Shown here: piece by piece, positions 13,833 through 13,981 of the stretch | Layout of the letters: each line of letters opens with the position of its first letter | Position numbering within the stretch: position 1 is the stretch's first letter | Assembly: GCA_045576675.1 (NCBI GenBank) | Contig: JAZNGX010000087.1 | Coordinates: 1-13,981, forward strand | Length of the DNA: 13,981 bases | Direction: 5' to 3' | From: JAZNGX01 sp045576675 | Lineage (GTDB): Bacteria > Bacillota > Clostridia > Monoglobales > Firm-18 | Made by a program: the position numbers and the translations under genes | Notes under the pieces: generated by a model | Seen by the model: only the letters and a program-made list of their open reading frames with translations | Database searches by the model: none | Told to the model about the DNA's origin: nothing

Positions 13833-13949
13833 ATGTAAAAAAACAGAAATTATATAATGTATAAACGGCTTGAAATCAAGGGTTTTAAACAAATGTCATT
13901 TTTATAATTAATTTTAAAGTAAAAAATGAGTTATTGCATTTTGTTGTTC

Positions 13950-13976
13950 GTTTTGTTACAGTAAAATTAACAAAAC
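13950..13976. repeat. Weak AT-rich inverted repeat near the window edge
   Basis: GTTTTGTTA (13950-13958) and TAACAAAAC (13968-13976) pair around a 9-nt loop. Only three of nine pairs are GC. It could be a terminator for a gene beyond the window or a protein site. The surrounding stretch 13833-13981 is AT-rich and carries no reading frame or RNA gene that I can support. Confidence 0.35.
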
Positions 13977-13981
13977 TCAGG

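Noticed and set aside
13819..13847. Plus-strand promoter starting from TTGACA at 13819
   Set aside because: No -10-like hexamer lies 16-18 bp downstream, and the TTGACA is the mirror half of the palindrome.
13869..13882. CTTGA-AA-TCAAG palindrome as an attachment site or RNA hairpin
   Set aside because: A five-base stem is too short to support a call, and no integrase or tRNA lies nearby.

Overview
The window looks like a contig end from a low-GC Firmicute of class Clostridia, probably an uncultured gut-type relative of the Oscillospirales. The reasons are AT-rich sequence, strong GGAGG-type ribosome sites, sigma-A-like promoters, an SLH-domain surface protein, an RqcH (NFACT) gene next to metG, and a TatD-linked radical SAM gene. 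The taxonomic call is an inference from gene content only. Bases 3-44 are not genomic: they match the reverse complement of the 42-nt MGI/BGI sequencing adapter, so the first gene is cut by an untrimmed adapter.

Region 1 (about 45-7807, all minus strand) is one long housekeeping and anabolic run. In transcription order it reads rqcH (ribosome quality control), metG (methionyl-tRNA synthetase), a 272-bp non-coding block, tatD (metal-dependent hydrolase), a TatD-associated radical SAM gene, cimA (citramalate synthase, isoleucine pathway), a small DUF3343 putative sulfur/selenium carrier, and a cysteine-desulfurase-family gene that runs off the contig. Spacing from tatD onward is very tight (-4 to about 21 nt), which suggests co-transcription and translational coupling. 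The non-coding block (4221-4492) is the most unusual feature. A 26-bp inverted repeat encloses two long imperfect palindromes, so a read-through transcript could fold as a three-way junction. One strand of its closing stem is the last codons of metG, and the other ends four bases before the tatD ribosome site.

Region 2 (7955-12857) is a sugar-use module. A cytoplasmic GH2 beta-galactosidase (lacZ, minus) is transcribed divergently from an AraC-family regulator (plus) across a 118-bp gap whose predicted promoters overlap at their -10 elements. Downstream of lacZ is a secreted protein made of three SLH domains. A terminator-like hairpin sits between the two genes and contains the SLH gene's ribosome site in its stem. 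A perfect 17-bp stem terminator follows the SLH gene.

Region 3 (12886-13981) has a terminator between the converging regulator gene and an amidohydrolase-family gene (minus). That gene has a perfect consensus promoter, TTGACA-17-TATAAT, overlapped by a 15-bp palindrome that could be a repressor site. The last 150 bases are AT-rich and hold no gene that I can support. I see no tRNA, rRNA, CRISPR array, transposase or prophage gene.
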